NCBI RefSeq assembly: GCF_041379765.1
Contig: NZ_CP166919.1
Location: 620,001-684,000, forward strand
Length of the DNA stretch: 64,000 bases
Origin: Thalassotalea sp. Sam97
Lineage (GTDB): Bacteria; Pseudomonadota; Gammaproteobacteria; Enterobacterales; Alteromonadaceae
Reading direction: 5' to 3'
Both the position numbers and the translations under genes were made by a program. The stretch's first letter is position 1. The number at the start of each line of letters is the position of its first letter. Below the pieces are notes generated by a model. It was not told the origin of the DNA and ran no database searches. It worked only from the letters and a program-made list of their open reading frames with translations. Shown here in pieces: positions 55,209 to 63,987 of the stretch.

Positions 55209-55323
55209 CTACTTACCTTTTGTTTTAATTGATGTTCTTATTGTTCGGCTTTCGTTTACAGCATAGAACAAAAACGCTGGTTTTTTAACTTAAATCTTTT
55301 TTTATGACATTTATACGCAGCGG

Positions 55324-56589
55324 TCACCTATTTGGTTTTTCATGCCACGGTGCTACTTTGAACAGCATTAACATGCCAGGGACTGCTAACGCTGTACAAA
55401 CAAAGAAAAACGACGTCCAACCAAGTTGCTCAACAATAAAGCCAGTGCTGGCGTTTGCAAATGTCCGTGGCAGTGCAGTAAGCGCAGTAAATAGGGCAAA
55501 TTGCGTGGCTGCAAATGTTGGGTTGGTATTTTTAGCGATGTAAGCGGTAAATGCAGCGGTACCCAAACCAACCCCTAAATACTCAAAACCCATAGCAAAG
55601 GCGAGGGCAATATTGTTATCACCAATTACCGATAACGCGGCAAAACCCAGTATAGAGATAATTTGTACAAAGCCAAATAACCACAGCGCACGGTTTATAC
55701 TTAGCTTGATCATAATGATACCGCCGACAGCTAAACCAACCGTCATCGCCACTAACGAGGCCGTCTTGGCAATCACGCCGATTTCAGTATTAGAGAAGCC
55801 TAAATCAATAAAAAACGGAGTCTGTAAGGCGGTTGCCATGTTGTCGCCAAGTTTATAAAGGAACAAAAATGACAAGATAAACAGCGCGGATTTAAGTCCT
55901 TCGCGATTAATGAACTCTCTAAATGGTAACACGACAGCGTCGTGCAGTGATTTTGGCGGATTAGCTTCGATATGCGCTTCTTTTATACACAAGGTTAATA
56001 TAATGCCAATGAGCATAAACGCTGCAATAACAAGAAACACCAAAGACCACGGCATGTGGTCCGCTAAAATAAAGCCGAGGGAGCCAGGAACTAAGCCAGA
56101 TAAGCGATAAGCTTGCACGTGCACCGAATTACCTAAGCCGAGTTGCTGATCGGTGAGTAATTCGCGTCGGTAAGCATCGAGGACGATATCTTGGCTAGCA
56201 CTGAAAAATGCCACGGCTGCAGCTAAATAGGCGACGCTCCATATGGACATAGCAGGGTCAATATAAGCAAAAGCCGCTATTGATAATAGTAGCGCTACCT
56301 GGGTAACGAGCATCCATCCACGACGACGACCAAGAAAAGGTAAGGTATAGCGATCCATAGCCGGTGACCAAATGAACTTCCATACATATGGGATCCCAAT
56401 TAGTGAAAATAGGCCAATCTCAGCTAAGCTAACGCCCTCATTTCTCAGCCAGCCTGGAAGTAGTTGATATAAGAAAAATAGCGGTAATCCGGAACTAAAG
56501 CCGGTAAAAATACAGATGAAGATGCTCTTATTGAAAACATTATCGATAATGGAGCGGTTATCCGGCGATGATTGTTCTGAAGCGGACAT
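55324..56589 (-). CDS. AmpG-like MFS transporter (muropeptide permease family)
   Basis: A 421-residue major facilitator with about 12 membrane segments. AmpG-family features are GFSSGLPLFFLYQLLPGWLRNEG split around residues 31-52, IPYVWKFIWSPAMDRY near 66-81, and ASQDIVLDAYRRELL near 131-145 (family-typical DxxxDAYR). AmpG imports anhydromuropeptides for wall recycling and links to beta-lactamase induction. It is shorter than E. coli AmpG (491), lacking the C-terminal extra segments; some Alteromonadales carry such short paralogs, so the substrate is not certain. Confidence 0.85.
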   Translation of the reverse strand: MSASEQSSPDNRSIIDNVFNKSIFICIFTGFSSGLPLFFLYQLLPGWLRNEGVSLAEIGLFSLIGIPYVWKFIWSPAMDRYTLPFLGRRRGWMLVTQVALLLSIAAFAYIDPAMSIWSVAYLAAAVAFFSASQDIVLDAYRRELLTDQQLGLGNSVHVQAYRLSGLVPGSLGFILADHMPWSLVFLVIAAFMLIGIILTLCIKEAHIEANPPKSLHDAVVLPFREFINREGLKSALFILSFLFLYKLGDNMATALQTPFFIDLGFSNTEIGVIAKTASLVAMTVGLAVGGIIMIKLSINRALWLFGFVQIISILGFAALSVIGDNNIALAFAMGFEYLGVGLGTAAFTAYIAKNTNPTFAATQFALFTALTALPRTFANASTGFIVEQLGWTSFFFVCTALAVPGMLMLFKVAPWHEKPNR

Positions 56590-56696
56590 GGAAACACCTA
56601 GTTATTACGATATCGTTAGGCTACCAAATCATTGACGGGGATACCAAGAGAATGTGCTGATTTGCACGATATTCCCTTGGTGTTGAACTTTGGTAT

Positions 56697-57032
56697 TTAA
56701 AATGCTGCGACAGGACGCCAACCAACACAATGTTTTGGGTAGCTTGTTTTGTCTTTTAGAAAGTCGAGACAGGTTTTAATTTCGGTTTGTAACTCGCTAT
56801 TGTCTTGAACACTTGCTAACGAGGATATCTGAATTTCATGAATCAAGTGCCAAAATACGCGCTCTTTGCTGCTCCCTGGTGTGTCATCAGTGACATTAAG
56901 TTGATTCCATTCTTCAAAGCAGTCCCAAATAAACGTTTCTACTTCAGTATAATGGACAGCATTATTTAAAAGGCCATCAAGAAAATAAACCAGTTGACCA
57001 ATTTTTTCGTTGATAAAGTTTTCTACTAACAC
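56697..57032 (-). CDS. Conserved-looking protein of unknown function, 111 residues
   Basis: I cannot name this family. The product is acidic, mostly helical, without signal peptide or membrane helix. Notable stretches are TEVETFIWDCFEEWNQLNVT (about 29-48), KERVFWHLIHEIQI near 56-69 and the C-terminal KTSYPKHCVGWRPVAAF. I recall similar proteins in Vibrio and Shewanella. It stands alone on the minus strand between the AmpG-like gene and a periplasmic cyclophilin, with a palindrome TCGAGC/GCTCGA at 57074-57091 upstream. Confidence 0.72.
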   Translation of the reverse strand: MLVENFINEKIGQLVYFLDGLLNNAVHYTEVETFIWDCFEEWNQLNVTDDTPGSSKERVFWHLIHEIQISSLASVQDNSELQTEIKTCLDFLKDKTSYPKHCVGWRPVAAF

Positions 57033-57236
57033 GTTGCTCTCTATGTATATTCCATTATGTTTTTTGGCTGTATTCGAGCGGAACTGCTCGATGTGTGGGG
57101 GAGGGGTTAGCCAAAGATCGGTGTAATTTTTTTGTTAATTGAATATGTTAGCTCAGATATTGCCAAAAATTAAATAAAAATGAAAGGCCTTACATTTAAA
57201 GTGATTAAATAGTTTATGGTTCGTTGACCAAAAACA

Positions 57237-57262
57237 AAAAAAGCACCGTTTGATGCTTTTTT
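57237..57262 (-). terminator. Terminator of the 57287-59622 minus-strand genes
   Basis: AAAAAAGCA pairs with TGCTTTTTT around a short loop. Read on the minus strand it follows the cyclophilin stop and ends in T residues. Confidence 0.7.
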
Positions 57263-57286
57263 ATACGCAATATTGTCCACTTATCG

Positions 57287-57895
57287 TTATTCTATTGAGT
57301 GAATATAATCCGCTGGGAGTAACGTTGCTTTTAACAAAATAATCGGCTCTTTCGGCACATCGGGCCAACCTTGTCCTTCATGAAAGTCGGTTTCTACTGC
57401 AGCCATTTTAGTCAGCACCTCGTCACCAAAGGTAACGCTACCAAATACGGTATAGCCCCAACTACGCCCTGGATCTAGCTCAGTGTTGTCACCGACATTA
57501 AAATAAAACTGGCGATTAGCACTATGTGGATCATGTTGGCGTGCCATGGCGATGGTACCTACTTCATTCTTAAGACCATTGCCGGATTCATTAAAAATAG
57601 GTTCACCTTCTTTGCGCGGGATCCAATTCACATCGTAACCACCGCCTTGTACCACAAAGTCCTCTATGACGCGGTGAAAGACCGTATTATCATAGCCCTT
57701 GGTGATCACATACCACAAAAAGTTATTAACCGCTAAAGGTGCTTTTACGCGATCTAATTCGACAATAATGACTCCCATCGACGTTTCTAGCTTAACCTGA
57801 GGGTACAAATTATTGGGATCGATGATTTTTTGTTTTGCGGCAAAACTGCTAAATGATAGGAATAGTGTACTGATTAAGATAAACAATCGTTTCAT
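57287..57895 (-). CDS. Periplasmic peptidyl-prolyl cis-trans isomerase (cyclophilin, PpiA-like)
   Basis: A 202-residue cyclophilin with a signal peptide (MKRLFILISTLFLSFSSFAA, about 1-20). The catalytic region TVFHRVIEDFVVQGGGYD near 75-92 has the active Arg, and IAMARQHDPHSANRQFYFNV near 117-136 the second active-site set. It is compact like E. coli PpiA. It is the second periplasmic cyclophilin in the window and lies 18 bases after the YajG-like gene on the same strand. Confidence 0.93.
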   Translation of the reverse strand: MKRLFILISTLFLSFSSFAAKQKIIDPNNLYPQVKLETSMGVIIVELDRVKAPLAVNNFLWYVITKGYDNTVFHRVIEDFVVQGGGYDVNWIPRKEGEPIFNESGNGLKNEVGTIAMARQHDPHSANRQFYFNVGDNTELDPGRSWGYTVFGSVTFGDEVLTKMAAVETDFHEGQGWPDVPKEPIILLKATLLPADYIHSIE

Positions 57896-57913
57896 AGCGT
57901 TTTGTCCTTTGAG

Positions 57914-58480
57914 TTAACCTTTGATAAATTGTTGCAATTGCTGGTCTTGCATCACTTGCACGATGATTTTTCCCAATTGCTGATTAAAGTCACGCTGTAA
58001 TTCATCGATATCCGCTGTTAGTGCGCCACGGGTTGTAGCTCTTAGCGTATAGGTTTTAGATAACGTTTGCTTCGCGTTCTCGGCCTCTACCTTTAATTTG
58101 ATAATGGTATTGGCACGATAATCAAGTACGTCTTGATTTACATAGGTGCGAGCGCGCTCTACTTGAAACTGCAATAATAAATCGTCGCCTTCACCTAGTG
58201 TTAAGCCTTGTGACATCAGCTGCTCGCTAAACTGGCTATTTAATACTGAAGATAACGAACCATTGGCATTAATGTACACTGAAGGTTTATTTGCCGATAA
58301 TACCTCAACCACGTGCGCTGTTTTACGCAAGTCATAGACGGATACCTTGGTATTCAGTTGCTGATACACCTTGTTAGCATCCATTTTAACGATAGGGTTA
58401 AGGTTAATTTTGCTTGGTTCTTGTGCGCAAGCAAATAAACACATGGCCGATACAACGGCGATCAATAGATTTTTTTTCAT
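57914..58480 (-). CDS. YajG-family lipoprotein
   Basis: A 188-residue lipoprotein with lipobox LFAC and lipidated C18. The body resembles YajG: KVSVYDLRKT near 48-57, LLQFQVERARTYVNQDVLDYR near 103-123 and the C-terminal IIVQVMQDQQLQQFIKG, which matches the YajG tail pattern. The function is unknown; YajG is often near bolA and ampG in gammaproteobacteria, and bolA and an AmpG-like gene are both near here. Its start overlaps the rlmG stop by one base. Confidence 0.8.
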   Translation of the reverse strand: MKKNLLIAVVSAMCLFACAQEPSKINLNPIVKMDANKVYQQLNTKVSVYDLRKTAHVVEVLSANKPSVYINANGSLSSVLNSQFSEQLMSQGLTLGEGDDLLLQFQVERARTYVNQDVLDYRANTIIKLKVEAENAKQTLSKTYTLRATTRGALTADIDELQRDFNQQLGKIIVQVMQDQQLQQFIKG

Positions 58481-59622
58481 TACTTCTTCGCTGACAATAC
58501 GACAAACTTTTTATTACTAGCGATGGTTTGGCAGTTATTAAATAACCGCTTCAATTTTATATGATAACCAAGCTGGCGATTGCCTATTATCCTTAATTCA
58601 CCACCATTTTTCAAAGACTTGTAACTTTCTTTAAACATTTGCCACGCAATATGATCGGTTACCGCACTTTGCTGATGAAAAGGCGGGTTACAAAGGATCA
58701 GATCAAATTTATTATTACCACTGCTTGCTAGACAATCACCAACGGTGAACTGACATTGTTGTTCAAGCTCAGGTACATTGTTGATGATGTTGTGTTTAGC
58801 CGATGCTACGGCCATGTGTGACTCATCAAAAAAGTGCATGTCACAACCAGGATTATTAGCCAGCATCATCAAGCCTAACATGCCATTACCACAACCTAAA
58901 TCGGCTACTTGCGCACCGTCGTTGACCGCTGGTAAATGGTCTAATAAAAAGCCACCGCCAATATCCATACTATCTCTGGAAAAAACATTGGCCATATTGG
59001 TGATGTCAAAATTACTGTTTGGCAAACGCCAAACTTTGCTTTGCGTTAGTGAACGTTTATTGCTTGCATCGACTTGGCTAAACACTAAACGCGCTTTTTT
59101 GACCGCCAGAGACGTGGTTGTTTCACCGAGGTGTTTAGTAAACAGTTTTAGTGTTGAGGTATGAATATCTTTTGCTCGTGCGGTACTGATGACTTTGCTC
59201 GAAGCGCTTGCAATGCGCTGAATTTGTTGCAATTGATATTCTAAATAGCTATTACTTTTGGGGATTTTTAATAAAATTAAATCAATGGGTTCGCTCGTGT
59301 CTAATTCACTAACGCTATCAAGCAAGCGGATATCATCTGTGCTGACGTTGTTTTGCTCTAAGTTGTGCAAAATACCTTGTTGCGAAATAAATGAATCATT
59401 GACTAGCTGTAGCGAGTGTTCAGCAAGGTTCACTGCCAATGCACCAAAGCTGTCGTTAAAAATGACAATGCGTTGATTTTTTGCTAGTAGGTTATGGTCT
59501 TGCAAATGGCTAAGCAGATATTCATCGGCAGCATCCCAGGCTTGCAAAGAGCGGTTTACTTGCGCTAACGGGAAACGATCTAAATGAACAGGGGCATCGT
59601 TGATGATAAAAGGGCTTAACAT
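58480..59622 (-). CDS. rlmG: 23S rRNA (guanine-1835-N2) methyltransferase RlmG
   Basis: SAM-dependent methyltransferase for m2G1835 in 23S rRNA. 380 residues (E. coli 378). The N-terminal substrate domain has LQAWDAADEYLLSHLQD near 26-42, the SAM motif is VADLGCGNGMLGLMML near 237-252 and the catalytic motif is LCNPPFHQQ near 310-318. The C-terminus ASNKKFVVLSAKK matches the family. It is divergent from alkB. Confidence 0.96.
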   Translation of the reverse strand: MLSPFIINDAPVHLDRFPLAQVNRSLQAWDAADEYLLSHLQDHNLLAKNQRIVIFNDSFGALAVNLAEHSLQLVNDSFISQQGILHNLEQNNVSTDDIRLLDSVSELDTSEPIDLILLKIPKSNSYLEYQLQQIQRIASASSKVISTARAKDIHTSTLKLFTKHLGETTTSLAVKKARLVFSQVDASNKRSLTQSKVWRLPNSNFDITNMANVFSRDSMDIGGGFLLDHLPAVNDGAQVADLGCGNGMLGLMMLANNPGCDMHFFDESHMAVASAKHNIINNVPELEQQCQFTVGDCLASSGNNKFDLILCNPPFHQQSAVTDHIAWQMFKESYKSLKNGGELRIIGNRQLGYHIKLKRLFNNCQTIASNKKFVVLSAKK

Positions 59623-59640
59623 GCATGACTCTCAATTTGG

Positions 59641-59658
59641 TATAATGGCGCCCATTAT
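59641..59658. promoter_or_regulatory. Palindrome over a -10 box between rlmG and alkB
   Basis: TATAAT (59641-59646) is a perfect -10 box for alkB. It overlaps the palindrome ATAATGG-CGC-CCATTAT (59642-59658). The overlap suggests a dimeric repressor site for this 54-base divergent gap, or a shared symmetric promoter. Confidence 0.5.
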
Positions 59659-59676
59659 CGTATTAATGGTCTGTGC

Positions 59677-60276
59677 ATGCAATTACAAGTCGACTTAAGT
59701 GAATCACGACAGTTATTCGCTGGACAGTTATGTTATTTTCCCAACTTTCTGGCCGGCTCTGCTGATACCTTGTATCAACAGCTTGAGCAGTCGCTTGATT
59801 GGCAACAAGGGCACATTAAAATGTTCGGTAAGGTGATAGCGATTCCTCGCTTGCAAGCGTGGTATGGTGATGATCAGGCATTCTATCGCTATTCAGGAGT
59901 TACCATGCACCCCTTGCCGTGGACACCGTTATTATGGCAACTAAAAGAGTTGTGTGAGCAGACATGTCGAGCACCTTTCAACTCAACACTGGCAAACTAT
60001 TATCGTCATCAGCAAGATAGTATGGGCTGGCATAGTGATAACGAAAAAGAATTAGGTAGCGCACCTGTTATTGCCTCATTGTCATTTGGGCAAGCTCGGC
60101 GCTTTTGTTTGAAACACAAAAGCAGTGGAGAACGATTCGAAATATTATTACAATCTGGCAGCTTGTTGATTATGCAGGGACAACTACAACAACAGTGGCA
60201 ACATGCATTACCCAAATCAAGTAAAGCAATGCAAGGCCGTATTAACTTAACCTACCGTTATGTCTTTCCTCGCTAA
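59677..60276 (+). CDS. alkB: AlkB-type 2-oxoglutarate/Fe(II) dioxygenase
   Basis: Oxidative demethylase for alkylated bases in DNA or RNA. 199 residues. Iron ligands H119 and D121 (GWHSDNEKEL) and H176 (QQQWQHALPK); 2-oxoglutarate-binding R188 and R194 in GRINLTYR. Ahead of them is PRLQAWYGDDQAFYRYSG near 57-74. The layout resembles short AlkB2/AlkB3-like bacterial proteins. It is followed by bolA 41 bases later. The substrate (DNA, RNA or tRNA) cannot be told. Confidence 0.9.
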   Translation: MQLQVDLSESRQLFAGQLCYFPNFLAGSADTLYQQLEQSLDWQQGHIKMFGKVIAIPRLQAWYGDDQAFYRYSGVTMHPLPWTPLLWQLKELCEQTCRAPFNSTLANYYRHQQDSMGWHSDNEKELGSAPVIASLSFGQARRFCLKHKSSGERFEILLQSGSLLIMQGQLQQQWQHALPKSSKAMQGRINLTYRYVFPR

Positions 60277-60317
60277 TTGCATGCGGTATATTCACTCAAT
60301 TACAGGTAGAAAAGATT

Positions 60318-60635
60318 ATGACTGTCGCCAGTATCATCGAAACTAAATTAAACGATTACTTTCAACCCGTTCACTTGCAAGTGATTAATGAAAGTTACAT
60401 GCACAATGTTCCTGAAGGCAGTGAGTCACACTTTAAAGTGATTGTTGTATCAGATAAATTCAATGGCCAACGTTTGCTGGCACGTCACCGTCAGGTGAAT
60501 GAAGTGCTTGCTGACGAGTTGGCAAACACTATTCATGCGCTAGCAATGCACACCTACACGCCAGACCAGTGGCAGGAAATGAATCCGACGATGGTGCCAA
60601 ACTCGCCGGACTGTCTTGGTGGTAGCAAAAAGTAA
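60318..60635 (+). CDS. bolA: BolA family transcriptional/Fe-S regulator
   Basis: A 105-residue BolA protein, a stress-induced morphogen that works with monothiol glutaredoxins in Fe-S handling. Conserved stretches are HLQVINESYMHNVPEGSESH (about 18-37) with the ligand His residues, FKVIVVSDKFNGQRLLARHR near 38-57 and the C-terminal LAMHTYTPDQW. It ends in a tail with SPDCLGGSKK. Confidence 0.96.
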   Translation: MTVASIIETKLNDYFQPVHLQVINESYMHNVPEGSESHFKVIVVSDKFNGQRLLARHRQVNEVLADELANTIHALAMHTYTPDQWQEMNPTMVPNSPDCLGGSKK

Positions 60636-60649
60636 TTTTGACTTTATTT

Positions 60650-60681
60650 ACACAAAACGCCGGATCTACGGCGTTTTGTGT
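60650..60681 (+). terminator. Terminator after bolA
   Basis: A 13-base-pair perfect stem, ACACAAAACGCCG with CGGCGTTTTGTGT, around GATCTA. It is strong but without a long T-run on the plus strand, so it may be factor-assisted. Confidence 0.8.
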
Positions 60682-60746
60682 ATTTCCAATTCGTTAATTT
60701 TTTGTTATCAATAAGCCTCGAATAATAAAAATCATCCAGAGGCTCG

Positions 60747-61316
60747 ATGTCCCACTCTGCTTTTTGCTCATTGCTGCTGCGCTACACCCGCTTGGTGGAT
60801 ACCTTTACTGAGCATCTTGGTCGCGTTATTGCTTGGCTGACTCTCATCATCGTCTTGTTAACCTTTGCTATTGTTGTATTGCGCTATGGCTTTAACCTAG
60901 GCTGGATTGCTTTACAAGAAGCTGTTTTATATGCCCATGGCTGTATTTTTATGTTGGGGGCTGCGTTTACCCTAAAACATGACGGCCATGTTCGGGTCGA
61001 TATTTTTTATCAACGCTTTTCCTATCAGAAAAAGGCCTTGGTCAATTTACTGGGAACGATTTTTTTATTGCTACCTGTATGTGTTTTTATTGGTTACATC
61101 AGTTTTGACTATATTGCCTTGTCTTGGCGCATTTTAGAAAAGTCTAATGAACCCGGTGGGCTGCCATTAGTATATTTAAATAAGACACTCATTCTTTTGT
61201 TGGTTGTCACCCTTTCTTTGCAAGGCCTTGCCGAGTTGTGCCGCAATGCACATATTTTGCTTACGCGCTCACAGTCGTCTTCAACAGCGGACGATGCAAC
61301 GCAGGAGGGTCGCTGA
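60747..61316 (+). CDS. TRAP transporter small permease (DctQ family)
   Basis: A 189-residue membrane protein with four hydrophobic helices, the DctQ layout: VIAWLTLIIVLLTFAIVVLRY near 26-46, the EAVLYAHGCIFMLGAAFTLKHDGHVRVD region split around 57-83 (family motif GHVRVD), and two later helices. It joins the large permease and the binding lipoprotein for sodium-driven uptake of an organic acid. The stop overlaps the next start (TGATG). Confidence 0.95.
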   Translation: MSHSAFCSLLLRYTRLVDTFTEHLGRVIAWLTLIIVLLTFAIVVLRYGFNLGWIALQEAVLYAHGCIFMLGAAFTLKHDGHVRVDIFYQRFSYQKKALVNLLGTIFLLLPVCVFIGYISFDYIALSWRILEKSNEPGGLPLVYLNKTLILLLVVTLSLQGLAELCRNAHILLTRSQSSSTADDATQEGR

Positions 61317-62698
61317 TGGAATTTTTAGCCTTAGTGATGTTTGCTTGTGTTTGTATTGTGTTGTTGTTTGGCTATCCAGTCGCATTAACGTTAGCAGGGA
61401 CATCGTTATTATTTGCAGGTGTTTCGACGTTATTTGGTGCATTCGATAGTGCTTTTTTATCTGCATTACCGTCACGCTATTATGGCATTTTAACCAATCA
61501 AACCTTACTTGCTGTGCCGTTATTTGTGTTTATGGGCATGGTACTTGAGCGTGCCAAAATCGCCGAAGAGTTATTAACATCAATGGCACAGTTATTTGGC
61601 AGGTTTCGTGGCGGTTTAGCTATTTCGGTGATTTTCGTTGGTATGTTATTGGCTGCGAGTACCGGCATTGTTGGTGCAACCGTGGTGACTATGGGACTGT
61701 TGTCGCTACCAACCATGCTTAAAGCCGGTTACAGTCCGCGCTTTTCAACCGGGGTTATTTGTGCGACGGGCACTTTAGGGCAAATTATCCCGCCATCGAT
61801 AGCCTTAGTATTGCTCGGAGATGTGCTATCGAACTCATACCAATTGGCGCAGTTGAAGTTAGGTAATTTTAACCCTGATACCATCAGTGTCGGTGATTTG
61901 TTTGCCGCAGCGGTATTACCTGGCTTGCTATTGGTGGCCATGTACACATGTTACACCATTTTCGTGACGCTGTTTGCGAGCGAAGGAGTACCAGCGCCTG
62001 CAGAGTCGAAAATATCAGAGCAGAGCAAGATTAACTGGTTGCGATTAATTAACGCGTTAGTGCCGCCATTGTTGCTGATGGTATTGGTGCTGGGTTCTAT
62101 TTTGGCCGGTTATGCAACGCCGACAGAAGCTGCAGGGGTTGGTGCTTTTGGTGCGCTGTTATTAGCCTTGATTAATGGTGCGTTAACACTTGCTAACCTG
62201 AAACAAGTAACCATTGGCACGATGAAAATCACCTCAATGGTGTTTTTGATTTTAATTGGTGCCAGCTTGTTTTCTTTAGTGTTTCGTGGCTTAGGCGGCG
62301 ACGAGTTGATCCATGACTTTTTTCAGCAGCTCCCGGGTGGTGCCATATCGGCGATGTTGATTGTTATGTTGGTGATCTTTTTACTAGGGTTTATTCTCGA
62401 TTTTATCGAGATCACCTTTGTGGTCATCCCCATTGTCGCCCCGATTTTATTGATGATGGATATCAACCCACTATGGCTGGGCATCATGATAGCGGTCAAT
62501 TTACAGACCTCATTTTTGACACCACCATTTGGCTTTTCATTATTTTATTTACGTGGGGTTGCCGATAAGGCGATTAAAACAGGGCAAATCTATAAAGGCG
62601 TGATCCCTTTTATCGTCATGCAGTTGCTGTTATTGGCGGCGCTAGCGCTATGGCCCGAGTTGGTTACCTGGTTGCCAGAGTTAATATATTCACGCTAA
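61316..62698 (+). CDS. TRAP transporter large permease (DctM family)
   Basis: A 460-residue transporter subunit of the DctM family. The start is ATG 61316 (MEFLALVMF) with AGGAGGGT upstream; the frame is open earlier but that is the dctQ coding region. About twelve hydrophobic helices are visible. Family motifs are LLAVPLFVFMGMVLERAKIA near 61-80, ASTGIVGATVVTMGLL near 118-133 and PTEAAGVGAFGALL near 269-282, and FLTPPFGFSLFYLRG near 400-414. Confidence 0.96.
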   Translation: MEFLALVMFACVCIVLLFGYPVALTLAGTSLLFAGVSTLFGAFDSAFLSALPSRYYGILTNQTLLAVPLFVFMGMVLERAKIAEELLTSMAQLFGRFRGGLAISVIFVGMLLAASTGIVGATVVTMGLLSLPTMLKAGYSPRFSTGVICATGTLGQIIPPSIALVLLGDVLSNSYQLAQLKLGNFNPDTISVGDLFAAAVLPGLLLVAMYTCYTIFVTLFASEGVPAPAESKISEQSKINWLRLINALVPPLLLMVLVLGSILAGYATPTEAAGVGAFGALLLALINGALTLANLKQVTIGTMKITSMVFLILIGASLFSLVFRGLGGDELIHDFFQQLPGGAISAMLIVMLVIFLLGFILDFIEITFVVIPIVAPILLMMDINPLWLGIMIAVNLQTSFLTPPFGFSLFYLRGVADKAIKTGQIYKGVIPFIVMQLLLLAALALWPELVTWLPELIYSR

Positions 62699-62778
62699 AT
62701 TGATAATTTACAAGTGATTTGTGTCACCAATATGATCAAATCTATAACCGACAAGATAATAAGAATACAAGGAATGCT

Positions 62779-63867
62779 ATGAAACGAATCAAACAGCTAC
62801 TTGCTATTGCGTCACTGTTGGCAATCATAACAGGTTGCGGTGAACAACAGCAGACAACTAGCCAAGTGGCACCGCAACAAACATTTAAATGGAAGCTGGT
62901 TACCTCGTGGCCGAAAAACTTTCCGGGCCTAGGTGTTGGTCCAGAAAAATTCGCTGCGCATGTGAATAAAATGAGTAATGGACGGCTAACCGTTGATGTG
63001 TTCGGTGCCGGTCAGTTGGTCCCAGGTTTTGAAGTCTTCGATGCGGTATCTGAAGGTACCGCCGAAATGGGCCATTCCGGTGCTTATTATTGGAAAGGCA
63101 AAATGCCTGCAGCATCATTTTTTGCTGCCGTGCCTTTTGGTATGAACGCGCTAGAGACTAATGCTTGGTTACATTACGGTGGCGGTTTGGAGTTATGGCA
63201 AGAGCTATACAAACCGTTTGGTATTATGCCGTTGCCAGGTGGTAATTCGGGCGCACAATTTGCCGGTTGGTTTAATAAAGAAATCAATTCTGTGGAAGAT
63301 TTGCAGGGCTTGAAGATGCGCATAGGTGGTATTGGTGGTGAGGTAATGAGTCGCGCCGGTGCCGTACCTGTGAATATGCCTGGTGGTGAGATATTTTCAT
63401 CGCTGCAAAGCGGCGCACTTGATGCCAGTGAATGGGTTGGCCCATATAACGATTTAGCCTTTGGTTTTTATAAAGCGGCGAAATACTACTATTCAACGGC
63501 ATGGCAAGAGCCTACCGCGACCTTGGAATTTTTGATTAACGAAAAAGCTTTTAATGAATTGCCGAGCGATTTACAAGAAATAGTCAAAGTGGCAGCCCGA
63601 GCAGTGCACGATGATATGTTAAGTGAATACACTGCCCGTAATAGCTCTTCTTTAACCGCGTTAATCGAACAACACGGTGTCGAAGTAAAAACGTTTCCAT
63701 CAGAGGTTATCAACACCTTAAAACAGACAACGGCGACAGTGATTAATGACATGGTCAGTGAAGATGTAAGCGTTGCCAAGGTATGGGCGTCATATAATGA
63801 CTTTTATCAGCAGATAAAGCGTTATCACCAAATTAGTGAGCAAGCATATTTGCAAAACCGACAATAA
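62779..63867 (+). CDS. TRAP transporter solute-binding lipoprotein (TakP-like, 2-oxo-acid type)
   Basis: Periplasmic or membrane-anchored binding protein. ATG 62779 with AAGGA upstream gives 362 residues; lipobox ITGC with C20 suggests lipid anchoring, unlike most soluble DctP proteins. It resembles TakP: WKLVTSWPKNFPGLGVGPEK near 36-55, LPGGNSGAQFAGWFNKEINS near 153-172 and DASEWVGPYNDLAFGFYKAA near 215-234 (ligand-contact region). TakP-type proteins bind 2-oxo acids such as pyruvate with a cation, so a pyruvate or related acid substrate is likely. Confidence 0.93.
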   Translation: MKRIKQLLAIASLLAIITGCGEQQQTTSQVAPQQTFKWKLVTSWPKNFPGLGVGPEKFAAHVNKMSNGRLTVDVFGAGQLVPGFEVFDAVSEGTAEMGHSGAYYWKGKMPAASFFAAVPFGMNALETNAWLHYGGGLELWQELYKPFGIMPLPGGNSGAQFAGWFNKEINSVEDLQGLKMRIGGIGGEVMSRAGAVPVNMPGGEIFSSLQSGALDASEWVGPYNDLAFGFYKAAKYYYSTAWQEPTATLEFLINEKAFNELPSDLQEIVKVAARAVHDDMLSEYTARNSSSLTALIEQHGVEVKTFPSEVINTLKQTTATVINDMVSEDVSVAKVWASYNDFYQQIKRYHQISEQAYLQNRQ

Positions 63868-63914
63868 CATACTCAGTCTATCGCAATTAAAAATTGCTGC
63901 TCTGACCTCATTTG

Positions 63915-63941
63915 TTGCCAATTGAGGTACAATAGTGGCAA
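63915..63941. promoter_or_regulatory. Inverted repeat flanking a -10 box before the last gene
   Basis: TTGCCA (63915-63920) and TGGCAA (63936-63941) are perfect arms around 15 bases that contain TACAAT at 63928-63933. An operator that encloses the -10 box is suggested, for the gene starting at 63988. Confidence 0.45.
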
Positions 63942-63987
63942 TTTTTAGTATTTACCGTTCAATTTAATAACAACGAAGGTTTTATCT

